A stretch of DNA of 64,000 nt. Origin: Datura wrightii (taxonomy: Eukaryota > Streptophyta > Magnoliopsida > Solanales > Solanaceae). Location of the stretch: contig JASDFA010000010.1 of assembly GCA_035772735.1 (NCBI GenBank), positions 153,452,501-153,516,500 on the forward strand, read 5' to 3'. Made by a program: the position numbers and the translations under genes. Under the pieces are notes generated by a model. The model was not told the origin of the DNA. It searched no databases and worked only from the letters and a program-made list of their open reading frames with translations. Of the stretch, positions 22,391-34,875 are shown in pieces (position 1 is the first letter of the stretch; every line of letters begins with the position of its first letter).

Positions 22391-22464
22391 CCACGTTATA
22401 AGGGGGGTGGAGATGAGATGAATACGTGTACATGTTGCATGGGGTTTTTGGAATTCTACGTGTC
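22391..22464 (-). promoter_or_regulatory. Probable promoter of the LEA/TMEM205 gene with ACGT-core motifs
   Basis: TTATAA on the minus strand (about 22396-22401) lies about 115 bases before the start codon and may serve as a TATA element. Three ACGT cores cluster here: CCACGT at 22391, TACGTGTA at 22423 and TACGTGTC at 22457, the last an ABRE-like sequence. LEA genes are commonly induced by abscisic acid through bZIP factors at such sites, so drought or seed expression is inferred. Confidence 0.55.
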
Positions 22465-24604
22465 TCTTTTCTGATCTTTGCTGTAAAAATAGAACAAGTG
22501 CCATAACTGTAATATGCTTGTTCTGGAATGTTCCCCCTGAAGAAGGATTTTCTTCTTTACCTTTTGAGTTTTAAGGGGGTGATATTTATGCCGTATAAAC
22601 AAGTATAAAGTACGGAAAATGACTGAAAAATATCTTTAATCTATGGATTTATAAATATGTTTTTATTTATTTATTTGATTTAAAATATTTTTAATTATTT
22701 TTTAACTTCAAGAATATTTTAAATTAACTTTCTAAACTAACACTTTAAATTTAATAATTTTTTTTTAATTTAAAAAAGACATATGACTTATTAGGATAGA
22801 TTTTAAATATTATTTAATAAAAATTAAGTACACTTATTTTTAAATTCAAATTCATTAACTTATTTTCACTTTTAAAAATAAACACATAAAAATTTCTGTC
22901 AATTATTATTCTCGGATTAACTTTTTGTTATTTCTTGATTTTAGAATATAGCAATAGTTAAAATTCGGCGTCAAATAATTAAGCAATAATATAGTTATAA
23001 ATTTTTACATCGAACATTTAAAAATCATATTAACCAAATAAAATATCTTATTCAATGTTGAACGAGGTATTATAATGCATCAAATTTTCATTTGTGTAAT
23101 TTAAATAAAAATATATAAATAGATATACCTCATTGGAACTTCCAATGAGGTATTAATGGGTGATGCATAATAATTAGAACACATGTAAATAAGCGAGAAT
23201 AAAGTAAAGAGAATGAATCTAGACGTATCCGAAGTAACCGCGAACATATCGGATATTTTAGCTTCTGACTCAATATAACGATCCAAGATGACTTAATCAA
23301 GTTCAAGACAGTACAGAGAAAACCGCCTGGAGCCTAAGAAAATAGTGTATTGCCGATATATTTGCTAGAGAGAGAGTAAAGTCTGAATTTTTTTACAAAA
23401 AACTTTTTATAAAAGGAGGTCGACGACTTATATACTACAGGGTTAAGACTTAAGTCAATAAAACACCACTAAAGCTCTAAAGTACTGCACCCTAAACGCG
23501 TCCAATCCGTTGGAGCCAACTAATATTTTTGTTTGGCTCAGATCTGTACCAGCTCGTCCGCGCACCTGAACCACTTAATACTCTTATCCCCTATTTGTCC
23601 TTTATGTTATGTCATTAGGAGCGATGATTACCCGATTGTTATGTACGAGATGGCAACTCCACGTCGCTATTTAAAAAAAGACCGTTCCTCAAGATCTTAA
23701 GTCTCGCAGTCTCAAAACTCTACTTAAGACGTAATAATAATGTCACATGTCCTCAATCCCATTTCTCCCATACAAATCTGATACTTTACTAGCTAAAAAA
23801 TGGGCACTCGAATTGCCTTTCTTCTTGAATATAATCTGCTAAGAGGTGTTGATTAGATTTTTTGAACATTTAAATGATCATTAGGGAATCAGATTTTATT
23901 ATATAACGTTGTTAAAATCATGATCGAGGCACCATTTCAAATCAATTTTGAGGGCTTGCATTTAGATTAAATTATTGATACAACAGCCAAATAAGCGCAA
24001 AGAGTCCTAGTCATGTATTCATGCCTTCATGGTGGTTTCTGAGGTGCTAAAAAGAGAATACCTGAATGTCCCTAAATTTGATGTACTTTTTTTTAAAATC
24101 TGTCTTTTCTAAGGTGCTACTTTAAAAAGCAAAATATCTGGATGCCTCCACAAATTTAATGTGTTTTTTTAAATCTCTCCTAAATTATTAGTAATTTTAG
24201 TTAACATTCTAAATTTATCTATTCAATAGTTTTTAACTCTTTAAGTGGTAATATGGCAAAGAGAGTGTGAAGAAAAAAATTAAAAATCAATTTTCAGTTA
24301 TTTATTTTTATTTTTAGATCAATTTAAAAAAATTTATTCAAACTCTATTATGTTTTTAAAAGAAATTAATTTTTTAATAAAATAATAAAGTTCAACTGTC
24401 TACTTTTTAATATCAAATGCTATTTATTGCAAATTGTGTATTCTCTTTTCAAACCTAAATCAACTAAAAAAATTAAATTCCGTTATTTTTACTCACATAA
24501 AAAAATAATTTAATCCCAACAATAGAGTTGAAATTGTGTAATTTTTTTAATTCTTGTTAAGATGCAATCACTATTATTTTCTTTTAGGCCAGTCTAGAGC
24601 AAGA
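22465..24604. other. Intergenic DNA, no gene seen
   Basis: AT-rich DNA with a less AT-rich patch at about 23280-23800 that may be an old element remnant. A perfect 29-nt palindrome lies at 23125-23153. No coding region is supported. Confidence 0.6.
23125..23153. repeat. Perfect 29-nt palindrome (14-bp arms)
   Basis: The left arm ATACCTCATTGGAA (23125-23138) is the exact reverse complement of the right arm TTCCAATGAGGTAT (23140-23153), with a single C between. No flanking element explains it. Confidence 0.95.
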
Positions 24605-24900
24605 CACTACAAGAAAGCGTAGATATGACGATATTTATTTAGTGACATTTGAAATAAATGTCGAAGGAAAATTCTCAATATTTATGAAAAAAATCGTAAA
24701 TAATGACATGTGATACAAAATATCATAAAAACAACACCATTTAGCACAAAATATCGTTAAAATAATGACATTTAACGTAAAATATCATTAAAACAATAAA
24801 ATTTGAAACAAATACCAAAAATATTATGACATGTATTTCAAACGTTATATGATTTGTCGGTAATTACCGACATTTATTACACCAATGTTAAAGAGTAGCA
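24605..24900. mobile_element. CACTA-like MITE remnant
   Basis: It opens with CACTACAAGAAA, a typical end of CACTA-derived MITEs. It then has several degenerate copies of AAAATATCATTAAAACAA and ends with a perfect 18-nt palindrome TGTCGGTAATTACCGACA (24855-24872). A matching right terminus TTTCTTGTAGTG was not found, so the right edge is approximate and may be truncated. Confidence 0.5.
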
Positions 24901-25795
24901 ATTATATAATATATACCAAATAAATTTGGAACTAAAATTGTAGCTAAATTATTTGCTTAAGTTAGTTAAAATTAAAGTACACACTTATAATAGAACTATT
25001 AAATATTTCTATCAATAAGAAAAAAACCTATTGAGCATATGACTTTTTAGGAGTAACTAGTATTAGAATAAGTGCAATTACGGATAATATTAACGAATAT
25101 TAATTCATTTTGTGACGTTTGTTTTAACAAATACAAAATACTTTTTTGTGATAGTTTTATTGTGGAGGTTTATAGATCGACATAAATACATATGATTTAT
25201 GACGGTTATAGATTTCTGCAATTTGTTAATTCTAGTATATATAATTCCTTTTCGTTTTGTTATATAAAAAATATTTTTTTATATCGTTATATATATATAT
25301 ATATATTTTTTTTTTTTGAATTTGTATGTATTTTAAAGCAAAATTTAGATGTCAGATCAATAATCATATTTATTCTATTTATTTTTAATTTTTTTTATTT
25401 AAGCTCTTATTAAAGTAATAGTTTTTGTAAGAACAATATTCTAATTGTAGTCCTCTTTATTATTATTACTAACAATTGAAGAAAAGAAAATTTGAAATAT
25501 GAACTTCTATAACAAGAGCAGTTTTCTTTCCTTCTACGTAACTTTAAAAGAAAATTTTCTTTTTCCTTCGATCCAAAATATCTCAAAAATTTGAAAATAT
25601 CCCTAAAAGTTAACTCTCCCCCCTAAAAATTTTATAATCAGCTAATTAAATACTAATCCCCAACCCAAAATAAAACTAGGAACACCCCTTCTCTAATCTG
25701 CGGCAACTTTTCCTCACACCTCACCTTTTTCTTTTCTGTTTTCGTTTTCTTTTCTTGAATTTCATGTGTTAATAGTCGATTAGTTTGTTAGTTAG
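24901..25795. other. AT-rich intergenic DNA, nothing recognised
   Basis: No gene. A short TA run and T-rich tract lie at 25280-25310. The right edge is the start of the gypsy nest. Confidence 0.6.
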
Positions 25796-27062
25796 TGTCA
25801 CACCCCAATCCAGAGAGGCGTGACTGGCATTTGGTGCCACTCCTGATACGAGTAAATGCAACAACCAAATATAAAACATAGGCCAGAACCGTCAAGGTTC
25901 GACAACTCAACATCCCACAAGACTCGTATACAAGGCATAGGCAACAAAACGACAATATACAATGGTCGACTAGGTTGCCAACACACCAAAATACATATAC
26001 AAGGAAAAACACCACCCCTCAACCTATCAGGTCATGTCTATGAGCCTCTAATGAGTTAACAAATACTGATCGGGACAAGGCCCGAACTACCCAATATGTA
26101 TTCAAAATCAAAAGGGCATCTCTGAATGAACTAGAGCGTATCGATGTCAGTTGGAACTCAGCTCAAGCATAGGGACCTCAATCAGCCTAACGATCAAGAC
26201 TTGCAAGCATAAATGCAGCGCCCCGACTAGGGCGTCAATACACAACGTACCGAGTATGAAAGGCGATAATAAGACAAGAGTCCAGAGTCGACAAACAGCT
26301 ATACGGAGATAGAACGATAACCTCAGAAGCCCAACTGACAACTCACTTACTTGGGGCATATGGTCGACCTCAAACTATCACATAGTGTCAATCAATAATG
26401 CAAGGATAATCACATCAACAATATCAACAATCAAGCACTGCCGGACCCTCTCTCAGCTGCGCACAGTTAGAAGAGCTCATTCTATCCGGGGGAACCAATT
26501 GCAATCCCAGGAAGGCTCAGAACAGATATATATGATGCTATAGAGGCATGTGCCTCCCCATAGGTCTTGCATGTCTCAAAATGGCCCTATGGGAGGCAAG
26601 CTCAGCTCGATCATAAGCCAATTATTCTACCCCTTGGACTCAACACCGCAATCGGATCTACTCTCAGCATTGGGTATCCACAAATTTCAAGGGCCTTGAC
26701 ACACAGTCAAACAACATCACGCAATCATAAAATTCACAATCAACATTCACATATAAAGGTCTTAGGAAGCCTCCAACCGACTTACAACTGACATCGGCCG
26801 ACACGTGACATCAACCGTTTCTAAGGGTTGTTCGACTCGAGGACGTGCCAACCGATACACGATTCTAACCCAACCTTACGACAACATACATACACATATC
26901 ATACATAACCAATAGCTCAACCAAGAGTATGTCAACACGTTTCTAAGACACCACAACGCATATCATATACACGACAATAATACTAGCTCAAACCTTATGG
27001 AAATCATGCCGAAAAAAGGGAAGACACGGCCTAACCATACCTTAGAATCCAACGAACGCAAG
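25796..27062 (-). repeat. 3' LTR of element B, truncated
   Basis: Starts TGTCACACCCC and matches 39797-40789 plus intervening bases, for example ACCAAATATAAAACATAGGCC, TTCGACAACTCAACATCCCA and ATGGAAATCATGCCGAAAAAAGGG. The match stops at AACGCAAG (27062), where element C sequence begins. About 745 bases that follow in the right LTR are missing. Confidence 0.85.
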
Positions 27063-27069
27063 ATGTTTA

Positions 27070-27327
27070 CCCTTGCCTTGGCGTGTCACTGCGGTGCTAA
27101 CTTCTATTATACTCGTTTCGTCGATCCTGTGTTGCCATTCTTGCTCTTTTTAGCCACAATTAAGTTCAAATTCATCACTTTAATACCTGAAAGCATCTAA
27201 TCATGTGCGTTAACACTTTTTCACAAATATATCATAAAACACATGAAAACACACACAATTTATTCTCGAAACATAGCTAATTATGGAAAAAATATGGCTA
27301 ATAAATGCGTAAATACTCCCTTCATCA
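27070..27327 (-). repeat. Element C 3' terminal repeat
   Basis: Matches 38108-38365, sharing GTGCTAACTTCTATTATACT and TTTCACAAATATATCATAAA. On the minus strand it is preceded by GTTTAAGTATGGAGTGG, a possible polypurine tract. It may be a truncated form of a longer LTR. Confidence 0.75.
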
Positions 27328-29262
27328 CCACTCCATACTTAAACTGTTGTTTATCCTCGAACAATCTACTACTTCCCTTCTCCAATTTAATCATAAAATT
27401 CACCCTACGAACAGGTCTGCTTACACTTAGGATCATTAGAGAAATCAATAAATCTCCAATAATTCATTCCACATGCATATATGATCAACATTTAAATGTC
27501 AAAGTTTGAAATCACTTAGCTTCTAGAACAAACTCAACAAGATATATTTGGGCCAACATGAATCATATGCAATTTAGCAATCAAGATTCACCAAATTATT
27601 ACCGTTATGTGCCTTCACCATTTGGAGGGTTGTCCTTTCACACTCAAGATATATAAAAATATTAACTTGGCATAAATAAATAATTTTCGCTCACTCTCCC
27701 AAAGAACTCAATATGCATGCAAAAGAAGACCCATAGAGTTTCTCTTAGTGTAATTACTCCACTAATATAGTACATCAAATTAAGGATCAATTAGGACTTA
27801 ACTTAGTTGTAAAGTAGGCTAAGGGACGGGTAGGAACTATTTGGCCAAGATAGTAACTGATCTCCCTAAGCACTTTAATATTTCACAACCCTTTCACTTT
27901 TTTAGCACATTTTTCATTCTCCTATTTTTTTCTTTATACCTCCTTTTCAATTTACAACTTAGGTGACTAGTAGGAAATTTTTCACATTAAGCTCATTCAC
28001 AAATATTTTTTTCTTTCATTCTTGATTTATTCAAAATTTTTCAAAGTTTTTCCTCTTTTTCTTTCCCCACTACTTTACTCTCCTTGTTTAGCAAATTTCA
28101 CCCTCTTCTTTTCTTCTAATTTTCACACTTTTAGCTTTTCCCCCTTCTTTTCTCCACTTGTGCTCCTTTTATGCAAAAAATATCAATTAAAGTGCTCTAG
28201 GAGTTATTTGGATCAAATAAAGGTCAATAGAACAAAAAGGGATTAAGCTTGTAATATGACTATCAAAAGAATAAGCTTAGGCTCAAAATAGCTAACTAGA
28301 ATAATTACAATCAAGGTAGGTAAAATATGATACAAATAGGCTATCAAAGAAGTGCATATATCACTTTCTAGATTCAACATCCTCATTTTATTTTGCACAC
28401 ACACGGGCAAGTTCTAGACATCAATTTGCAAGCATGGAGTATACCAAAATTTCTCACTCACACAATGGCACGAATGGCTCAACAATAGCAATCATGATTA
28501 CACAACACACATATATCTATATTGCATGCATAACATAATTAAGCCCAATTTTTCAAGCATAGGAAGTTTCAAAAGTCTACGTGTTTCTACCTTTTCCATG
28601 CATTTTTGAATGAATTTCACAAAGTCTCAATGATACCTAAATGAAGCACCTAGCATTTGTAAGGTTCCAAGTTCTTGCACTCCTAATGACTAATTCTTCC
28701 TTAAGATGCTTGTCATCCATCCATCCATCAGGAGGACAATTCATAATTCTATGACTAAAAAACTAAAAACAATCTAGACCCATTAATAGTTCTAAGGGAC
28801 TATCCACCGAAAAAATACCGAAAATAAAAAATCGGAGGAACCAAAATAAAAATTAAACATCAAATAAAAAATTCAAAAAATTACTACAAGTTAACAGTAA
28901 GTCATGAATCACAAAAAATTAGGCCCATCATATACAAATTTAGCAATGAAAGCATGCATGGTGTAATAAAAAAAATTTCTCCCACTCCACACTTAATTGG
29001 TAATGCCGTCCTTAGTACTGAAATAATAAGCATAAGTAAAAGAGTGAAAAAAGAACTCCCTGAGCCTCTAGTCCTCATCATCTATGGGGGCAAGAGCAGC
29101 TTCCCCCATCTCAGAATCATCCTCATCACTAGACTCTAAGTCAGAATCGACTCTAGCCTGCTCCTTATCTGTGGAACCATCATCATCTAGAGGCTCATCA
29201 AATTCAGCCCCAACTCTGCAGAGAGCCCTCGAATGCTCACTCAAGGGGTAGTCTATGTTGAG
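27328..29262 (-). other. Element C 3' non-coding region
   Basis: No domain-bearing frame was recognised. The sequence between the accessory frame and the 3' terminal repeat is AT-rich with T-rich runs, as in the long spacer of Athila/Tat elements. Confidence 0.5.
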
Positions 29263-29837
29263 CTATTGTAGCTGCTCCTCCGTCAGACCATTCATTCTCA
29301 ACTGCAGCATTTGTATGTCGTATAAATGAATCAACATATTATCAAATCTTGCATGACACTCACTAATGGATAGGACCAGGCCATTTATGCCCTCAGGATC
29401 CGTAGTCTTTGTCACATCTATCTCCTTCGGGTTATACCTAGGCCTATAATCCACTACCTCCTCCTCCTCAACTTGATGCCCTCTCAGGAATCGGGTCAAA
29501 AGACCCCCAAAACTAAACCTTTTCCTCTTTTTCACCCTTGCTCTCCTCAGCACATCCTTTATAATTATACCAGCATTAATAGGCATCTCAGTCATCAACG
29601 CATATACAAGACACAGTCTCTCCCTCATAACATGAGTCACGTGCTTCCCAGGCACCAAAAAAGCACAAATAATTTTGTACGAAATCGTAGCCTCTCTACT
29701 TATATGGGCCCAAAACACCTTAATGGTTGTTGTGGTAAGATCACAACCTCATTTTGCTCTTCATAAGTTCTCCCTAACCTCTTAGAATCATGGCTTAAAG
29801 AAGCCACTCTCTTCCCCTTACTAGGTTTTGGTGCCAT
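29263..29837 (-). pseudogene. Accessory frame of element C (plant transposon protein-like)
   Basis: Begins MAPKPSKGKRVAS and, after an in-frame stop near 29700, continues through ATISYKIICAFLVPG, ERLCLVYALMTEMPIN and EEEVVDYRPRYNP to LTEEQLQ. From memory this resembles the putative plant transposon protein domain (PF20167) carried as an extra gene in Solanaceae Tat/Ogre or Athila elements. The function of that domain is not known. The internal stop makes it a pseudogene. The family call is moderately sure. Confidence 0.5.
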
Positions 29838-30563
29838 TGTTGGAGTAATTTCAAGAAAAATGTTTTCTTTTATGATGTGAGGGAAAAAGTTTTGAGGAAT
29901 TCGTGATAAAGATAAAGTTTTTGGAGAAAAATTTGAGAGAGAATGGGGTGCGCGGCGCACTTAGGGTGAGAATGAGATGAAAAAATTAGGTTTTTGCTTT
30001 TAAAACAACCACTTGGGTCGGGTTTGACCCGTGACCCGTGCACCTTCCCTCTTGGCAGCCCCTGTGCGACGCAGCGCTCCACAGGTGGCAGACACTGCAC
30101 GTCATGGCACTTCGTGTGGTGCTAGGCACTATGCCTCATGCTGCTTTGTGCGATGCTGGGCCCTACGCGGTACTTGCGCCTCTTTTTCAGCTTTTATGCT
30201 CAAAACTCCTTTTTGTGTATTACACCTTAACTCCTGCACACTTGAACAAATATACTAAAAAATTAAAATTATATTGGTTTGTCTCCTAAGTAGCGCTTGG
30301 TTAACGTCGGCATGACGCAGGTATCTTGATTACTCAGACTTCATCAAGATACCTATCCGTCTCATGGTCACATGTAATGACCCTTATTTTGAGGGTTTGG
30401 AAAGGTATCATTTGGAAAAGTTCCCTTTTGCCTTTGATTTAATGCGACCGAGATTTTTACCGCCTACTGCTCTAACTGTTTTATAGAGGCCAAATGTGAG
30501 TCAACCAATTGAATCAAGCTTGAAATTTCACCTCTCATCTCTTTTACTCTTATCTCGATAGTT
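29838..30563 (-). other. Element C spacer between gag and accessory frame
   Basis: A GC-richer block at about 30000-30200 contains repeated GTGCGACGC- and TGGCA-type words. The same GTGCGACGC word occurs next to the right terminal repeat (38094), showing shared origin. No frame is supported. The pol genes expected here are missing. Confidence 0.5.
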
Positions 30564-31885
30564 TCAACCTTTTTCATCATATAATTCATCATATCTTCTA
30601 ACTTTTTCGATCCCAGAGTCGTTCATAGTAGGCTCTCTTACTCTTGGAGGGACATAAACTTCACTCCTATCATTCTTGGGGGCATCTTTGTTCCTCCATT
30701 GACCTTGGTCTCTATCTCCAGGCCTAGATCGATCATAGCTATTGTTCCCATAGTAGTTCCGACCTTGATTTCCTTTGCCTTGACGGTAACCATCTTGGTT
30801 AGACCCTTGGGTGTTAGCCCAGAACTCTCCCTGATTGTTTACAAAATTTGCTTCCTTTTCAGCCTCAGGGTATTGATCTTCATACCTGGGTTCCTTATCT
30901 TGTGCATTCATCGTATGCACCCTTTGTGTATTCAGCATGGTGAGATGTTTGGTGATCAATTCCAACTGGGTCTTAAGATGGTCCATGTCTTGGCGTTGCT
31001 CTGCTGTCATTTCTCTAAAGTAGTATACTGCAGTGGCCTTAGATTCTCTGGTGTACCATGTCCTATTGGTCTTATTCAATTTATCCAATATTTCACTGGC
31101 TTCTACAAAAGTATGGCTCATCATGGACCTCTTTGCTATACCATCTGCCACAGCTTTATTCGAGGCACTCAATGACCTATAGAATAACTCCAAAAGGACT
31201 TACTGAGGAATCTTGTGACTAGGACACTGTTTTAATTTCTTCTTAAACCTTAACCATGCCTCATGCAGAGCTTTCCAGGGTAATTGTCTAAAGTTATTAA
31301 TTTCATCCCTCAACTGAATCATCCATGAGGGTGGGAAGAATCTCTCCAAGAAAGCTGCAGTCAACTTTGCCCAAGTAATGATAAACTCGTCTGGAAGCAC
31401 GTTCAGCCACAAAGTCGCTTCTCCAGCTAATGAGAATGAAAATAAGAAGAGCCTAATAGCCTCTTGAGAAACTCCAGGTAGTCTGTAGGCATTGCAGATA
31501 CCGGTGAAATTTATCTGATGCTGGCTTGGATCATCGCTGGACAAACCATTGAACAACCCTTTCATGCTTAGCAACTACATCATAGTGCTAATCACATCGA
31601 ATTTCGCATTCGCTGGCAATCGGGGTGGAACAATGGCTCCCCTGTATCCAACTTCCTCTTGCTCAAACTCCCCCTCGAGAGCACATTGCATACATCATTA
31701 TGTCCATGATGACGAGGAGGATTTTGTCTATTCCTCTCTGCCAAGGTGGCAGCAAAATTCATAGCCTCAGCTCTCCTAGCTATTTCACCTAGTCGAGCTT
31801 CCTCTGCTTGGTGCGCAACTTTATCTCTTTACGCCTACATCATCTCCTACAGTGGGAGATCAATTTGTACCACAGGGTTTTCCAT
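30564..31885 (-). pseudogene. Element C gag (Retrotrans_gag type)
   Basis: A candidate start at 31885 (MENPVVQIDLPL, then a stop) follows an intron-like AG. The capsid domain occupies about 31574-31200, with LFLFSFSLAGEATLWLNVLP, WAKLTAAFLERFFPP, LRDEINNFRQ and WLRFKKKLKQCPSH, the classical gypsy gag core as seen in Athila/Tat elements. After an in-frame stop at about 31200 the frame continues to 30564 with a glutamine-, asparagine- and arginine-rich tail (YRQGKGNQGRNYYGN). No zinc knuckle is seen. Gag would form the particle around element RNA. The stops make it inactive. Confidence 0.8.
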
Positions 31886-32407
31886 ACTGCCCTGCTATAA
31901 CACAAAAAGAAAATAAAAACGTAAATAATGAAATAAAGATTACCAGTCAAGTTTAGCCACCAATTAACTGTTTCAACACTTATTCCCTTGAAACGACATC
32001 AAAATTTGTTCATGCCCAAATTAGACCTTGTAATTGAAGTATAAAGTGGTCGCTATCAAATATGGTAACCCAACTAGGTTGGGGCAATCCCACAGGGAAT
32101 AGGAAAGAAACAATACGTTAACGATGAATTAACTAACTTATAGTCAATATTACGGAAGGGGGGTTTGCAAATAAAAAGAAGAAAATAATTCTAACAAAGA
32201 TTGAGTTGTTTATCAAATTATCAAGGCAAAACTAGAATTGTGTTTTCCATGATTTTATAACTTAGTATACTTTTATTAGTAATCTATCCTGGTGAATTTT
32301 GTGTAAGACTGACGATTAAGTTCATCTAACGTCTCTCGACCTACATAGATGAATTTCACTTATCTCCTCTCGAACTCAAAGTGTGTATATTTTTCCCTCG
32401 CTATAAG
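31886..32407 (-). other. Element C 5' untranslated region
   Basis: Non-coding sequence upstream of gag. It contains GTTGGGGCAATCCCACAGGG (about 32080), a word I associate with Solanaceae gypsy leader regions. It ends at the ATAAG target copy of the solo LTR. Confidence 0.45.
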
Positions 32408-34870
32408 TGTAACACCCTGAAACTTTTCTAGACTAAACTCAGATATTGCATGAAAAAACCAGGGGAAAACCAAAAAAAATTTCTCAGAACGACCGAGACA
32501 ATGAGTCATTGTCAACAGTAACCACCTATTGTTTGGGTCGTGGTTAGCCCTGTCAGATGTTCTTCGGGAACCAACGGGACATGGAACGATCCGTTGTGAG
32601 GAGCAATGAATCGTCCTGTCACTCGTTGCATTCCCAGCTCAGAACCTAGTTAATCCTTTTCCAGGAAACCATGAGTTAAACGATGAGTCGTCGCTTTATA
32701 TAATGACTCGTTAGTTGGGGCTCCCAGGTATTTTTGACCAACTCCTTCAGTTACAACGAGTGGCAACAACGACCCGTTGTATCGCACAACAAGTTGTTGT
32801 ATCCATCCGTGGTGACAAGGCCCAAAATCCTTCATGGATTCCAATAGCCAGGACGAGAGAAGGTAACGAATCGTTGGATCAACCAACGAGTCGTGGTGTG
32901 ACCCGTTAGAGAAGGGGGTCCAGTGTTCTGTTCAAGTCCCTGCCAGTGGCCACGGGAGTTACCAACAATCCGTTGGTTCATCCAACGAGTCGTGGTCCCC
33001 CTTGTTGCCAATTTCCAATGAGCCAAATTCTAGGCCCAGGACCAACGAATGGTCCCAACGAGTCGTGGTGTCAACCAATGACTCGTTGTGTGACCTATTG
33101 GTCCCTTATGAGGAAGTTTTTCAGATTTTCTCCCAGGGTTATTTTAGTAACTTCCTAGAAGTTTATCTTTAAACCTGCCATTTTGAGCATGTTTTAGAGA
33201 GAATTAAAGGGGTTGAACGACGTTCCCTCTTCATTCCTCTCATTCTCTCAAAGTCAGAACGTAAAGGTTCAGTCAGGAAGCACAAAGCAGGACAAGGGTT
33301 TCGACTTTTCTTCTCAGATTTTCTCAAGAATTTTCTCTGGAATCTTTCACCAGGTATGTGAGAATTTAGCAGGGGAATTGTCCTTCCCTTGTGCCCCAAA
33401 ATTTATCTAAATTTTCTTATCAGTTCTAAGCCCTGAGACTTTCATATTAGAGAAATTTTTCGGTCATGTTCTAATTAAATCATGTGAAATGTTTTTTATA
33501 CTGTTTGTTACTATATTTTCACTATCTAATAATCATATTGATACTTGTTTTCCTGAAAAGTGACTTTAGCCCTAATTCGTTAAGTGTAGTAACTAGGGTC
33601 CTGCATAGTTGTATAGATATAATGTTGCTTGACTCTATCAGTGCTGGAAATTTCATGTTATTATTATCAGTTAAATGCTCAGGCAGTTGCATGTTAGCTC
33701 AGTTTCAGTCATGATGTTAATATCTTCAGTATCTTTCAGTAATGTCAGCTGATCAGTTTGACTATAGTCAGTTCTTGAGTTGTCAGTAATGCCTCCCAGT
33801 TATCTGTTCTCAATTATTAGGTATCAATTAGTTCTATAGACGGTTACGACGCTTCCAAATAAGTATCTCTGGCCAGTCTTAGAACACCAGTTATAGTTAT
33901 CTGGTCCGATAAGACTCTCAGGGAACTTCCAAATAAGTATTCCTGACTTAATCTTGGACCTATCTTCGAGCTATCAGCTTAGTAGTAATGTTAGGACTAT
34001 CTAGTGGGAGTAGGACTTAGCACCGAGAGGGCCCGGGTTCCAGCTCACCCAGGTTACCAAAACTAAGTTGCCACCATAGGTTACTTGGCCCATCGGGCCC
34101 CAGATTTGTGACCACCAATTCATGCCTTTAGACCTTGACAAGGTATATTGAGTCCTATCGATGGGGCGTATGCATCGAACTTCACGTTTAGCTCACGTGG
34201 TTATATGTCGGTTATAGACTTTCCCACTAGTCAGTTCACTTCAATTCAGTTCAGTTCAGTTTAGCTCAGCTCAGTGTCTCAGATCCAGGAAATTTCTATG
34301 ACCATCAGCCAGGGTCATTATTGACCATATCATTTATATTTCAGTTGTATCAAATTTCAGTATTTCAATTGGTCATTTCATGTATTTTCAGTTCAGTTAC
34401 TTGTTCTTTCATGCTTATTATATCTCTCACTTACTCAGTACATTCAAAGTACTGATGCATACCTTCTATGTTGTATCGTATCATGATATAGGCACAGGTT
34501 CTCAGTCCCAGCATCGTCAGTAGTTCCCTCAGATGATATCAACAAGAATATTTGGTGAGTCCTCATCCTCCGAGGATGATATTTACTTTCAGTTATTTCT
34601 TTACAGTCAGATTTTAGAACTAGCTAGCGACTTTTCCAAACAACTCATCTTTTAGTATTTGACTTTCAGACGTAGACACAGATATTTCATATTATTTTTT
34701 TCAGATGTATTGACTCTTGTCAAATCGGTGTTCTTAAAGGGTTTTATTTATTTAAAGCGTCTGCTTATATACTTAGTTTACCAGTGTAATGATAGATCAT
34801 AGATTATCTTGGGGTCACTTTTGGCACCAAGTACCGTGTCCCATCCAGGGTATAGACTCGGGTCGTGACA
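32408..34870 (+). mobile_element. Gypsy solo LTR 1 with ATAAG target duplication
   Basis: A 2463-bp sequence starting TGTAACACCC and ending GTCGTGACA is flanked by identical ATAAG copies (32403-32407 and 34871-34875). No internal retrotransposon sequence is present, so recombination between two LTRs left one behind. A TATA element (TTTATATAAT) is at about 32693. The orientation is opposite to element C. Confidence 0.9.
32490..33110. repeat. Short inverted motif cluster in solo LTR 1
   Basis: Variants of AACGAGTCGTGG and its complement-like partner CGATCCGTTG occur seven or more times. Examples are CGTTGGATCAACCAACG near 32875 and CGTTGGTTCATCCAACG near 32971, both small hairpins. Confidence 0.7.
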
Positions 34871-34875
34871 ATAAG

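Noticed and set aside
21289..22401. Several plus-strand open frames
   Set aside because: They are antisense shadows of the LEA/TMEM205 exon 1 on the minus strand.
30031..30289. Overlapping cysteine- and alanine-rich frames
   Set aside because: They lie on the antisense strand of element C spacer sequence, overlap each other and show no family resemblance.
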